DNA from: Thermus caldilimi
GTDB lineage: Bacteria > Deinococcota > Deinococci > Deinococcales > Thermaceae
Assembly: GCF_004684245.1 (NCBI RefSeq)
Contig: NZ_CP038452.1
Location: forward strand, 248,001-312,000
Direction of reading: 5' to 3'
DNA: 64,000 bases
Positions 63,183-64,000 of this stretch are shown piece by piece. Every line of letters starts with the position of its first letter. Positions within the stretch are counted from its first letter, which is position 1. The position numbers were made by a program, and so were the translations under genes. Under the pieces are notes generated by a model. That model did no database searches and was not told the DNA's origin. It saw nothing but the letters and a program-made list of their open reading frames with translations.

Positions 63183-64000
63183 GAGGTGCAGGAGTAGGCT
63201 GTGCAAGCCCTCGGCCAGGGCCCGGGTGGCCAGGGTGAAGGCCGCCAAGGGAAAGACCAAGCCCCAAAGCCCCGGTTGGAAGACTAAACGCACCCGGTGC
63301 AGGAGGAGGTTTTCCAGGAAGAGGGTCATGGCCAGGGCAAACCACCATCCCCCTAAGCCCCAGAGGGCAGCGCCGAAGAGATGGAAGTTCTCCAGGTCCA
63401 CGGCCAAAAGGCCCGCCGCCTTGGCCCCTTGGAGGAGGGAGAGGGGGGCCAGGATGCCCACCCCCACCGGGGCCAGGCCGATGAAGAGGCTGGGCACCAG
63501 CTCAGGGGCGGGGCGCTCGTGGGCGTAGAGGCGGGCGAAGAGGGTCGACCCCACCCAGAGGAAGAGCACCAGCCCGAGCCCCAGGAACATCAGCATCCAG
63601 AAGAAAGCCTCCCTCGCCCAGGGCCCCATGAGGGGAAGGAGAGGCCCCCCCGCCAGGGGCACCACGATGGCGGACACCGGGGGGATGAACCAGGTGCCGT
63701 TGGCCGCCTCAAAGGGGAGGCGCATCCGGGTGAAGACCAAGTAGCCCAGGAGGAGGCTGGAGAGGAGGACCAAGGGGGCTCCCACAGCGAAGAGGGTGAG
63801 GGCCAGGCCCTTCAGGCCCGCTACCTCCTGGCTGGCCAGACCGAACAGGAGGAAGGCCAGGGGGAAGGTGGCGTAGAGCTGGGAAAGAAGGGGATGGTGG
63901 AGCTCCTCCCAGACCCGCTCCCGGTGGCCGAAAAGCTTCGCCAAGAAGATGCCCAGGCTTGCCAGGAAAAGAAGGGCCACCACACCGTAATTCACCAGGG
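63036..64000 (-). CDS. TehA/SLAC1-family transporter, cut by window end
   Basis: The frame runs to the right edge; GTG 63995 is probably internal because the sequence begins at what matches the family's second helix. Visible: about nine helices, with [29 protein letters not shown] and the family block [20 protein letters not shown]. The family includes C4-dicarboxylate/tellurite-resistance carriers and anion channels. The C-terminal [21 protein letters not shown] is read from the opposite strand of the lyase gene. Confidence 0.8.
   Translation of the reverse strand, partial: LVNYGVVALLFLASLGIFLAKLFGHRERVWEELHHPLLSQLYATFPLAFLLFGLASQEVAGLKGLALTLFAVGAPLVLLSSLLLGYLVFTRMRLPFEAANGTWFIPPVSAIVVPLAGGPLLPLMGPWAREAFFWMLMFLGLGLVLFLWVGSTLFARLYAHERPAPELVPSLFIGLAPVGVGILAPLSLLQGAKAAGLLAVDLENFHLFGAALWGLGGWWFALAMTLFLENLLLHRVRLVFQPGLWGLVFPLAAFTLATRALAEGLHSLLLHLLAQGLFLVLLAFHLPLLVRSLLAFLRLETLRPFGQQAPGQAHPSPQGR

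Overview
This window is a GC-rich chromosomal segment of a Thermus species. The main evidence is an 833-residue DNA polymerase I very close to the Taq polymerase family, the RNA polymerase inhibitor Gfh1, a fused SecDF of Thermus length, heavy use of GTG/TTG starts, dense overlapping operons, and several leaderless promoters (a TANNNT box 6-7 nt before the start codon). I cannot name the species from sequence alone.

Layout. 1-7.1 kb: the end of a TPR-type regulator, a decayed foreign patch (frameshifted cupin-NTF2 gene and a GMC-oxidoreductase stub) lying between two diverged copies of one promoter-like repeat, then a co-directional run of exported proteins: a TTHB210-like protein, a cupin, a 43-residue lipoprotein, an S74-chaperone fibre, a propeller protein and a large lipoprotein. 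7.3-9.9 kb: a STAND-ATPase/SARP transcription regulator. 10-17.3 kb (minus strand): secDF, a small membrane protein, infB, ylxR, nusA, rimP. 17.4-21.1 kb: tmRNA, a PIN-domain remnant, then an FMN riboswitch with ribD-ribE-ribBA. 21.1-24.5 kb: a VWA protein, a Tat-exported metallo-hydrolase and a gene remnant. 24.4-34.8 kb (minus strand): methylmalonyl-CoA mutase genes, a cation exporter, lysS-gfh1, dgkA-ybeY-phoH, floA-nfeD. 34.8-38.7 kb: aroE, yigZ, polA.

38.8-44.7 kb is the most unusual part. A SARP-like regulator is followed by a four-copy operator array of exact 20-bp period. Next come the first ~60 codons of a propeller-type gene, cut off by an AT-richer foreign insert. The insert carries a C39-like domain split into two complementary halves at opposite ends (the half expected to hold the nucleophile has Ser in place of Cys), with an MFS exporter between them and a PQQ-type propeller joined to one half. 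It looks like a relic of an imported peptide-processing or export locus.

44.7-64 kb returns to ordinary genes: glmM-rbfA-thioesterase, a class III aminotransferase, rnr, a MEMO-like gene, cca, coaE, an SDR, sufE, plsY, a branched-chain-type ABC importer operon with an embedded acyl-CoA synthetase, a fumarase/ASL-superfamily lyase, and a TehA/SLAC1-type channel cut by the window end.

Five genes or remnants are broken by what look like single-base contractions of short homopolymer runs. This pattern suggests sequencing error as much as real decay, so those genes may be intact in the organism.
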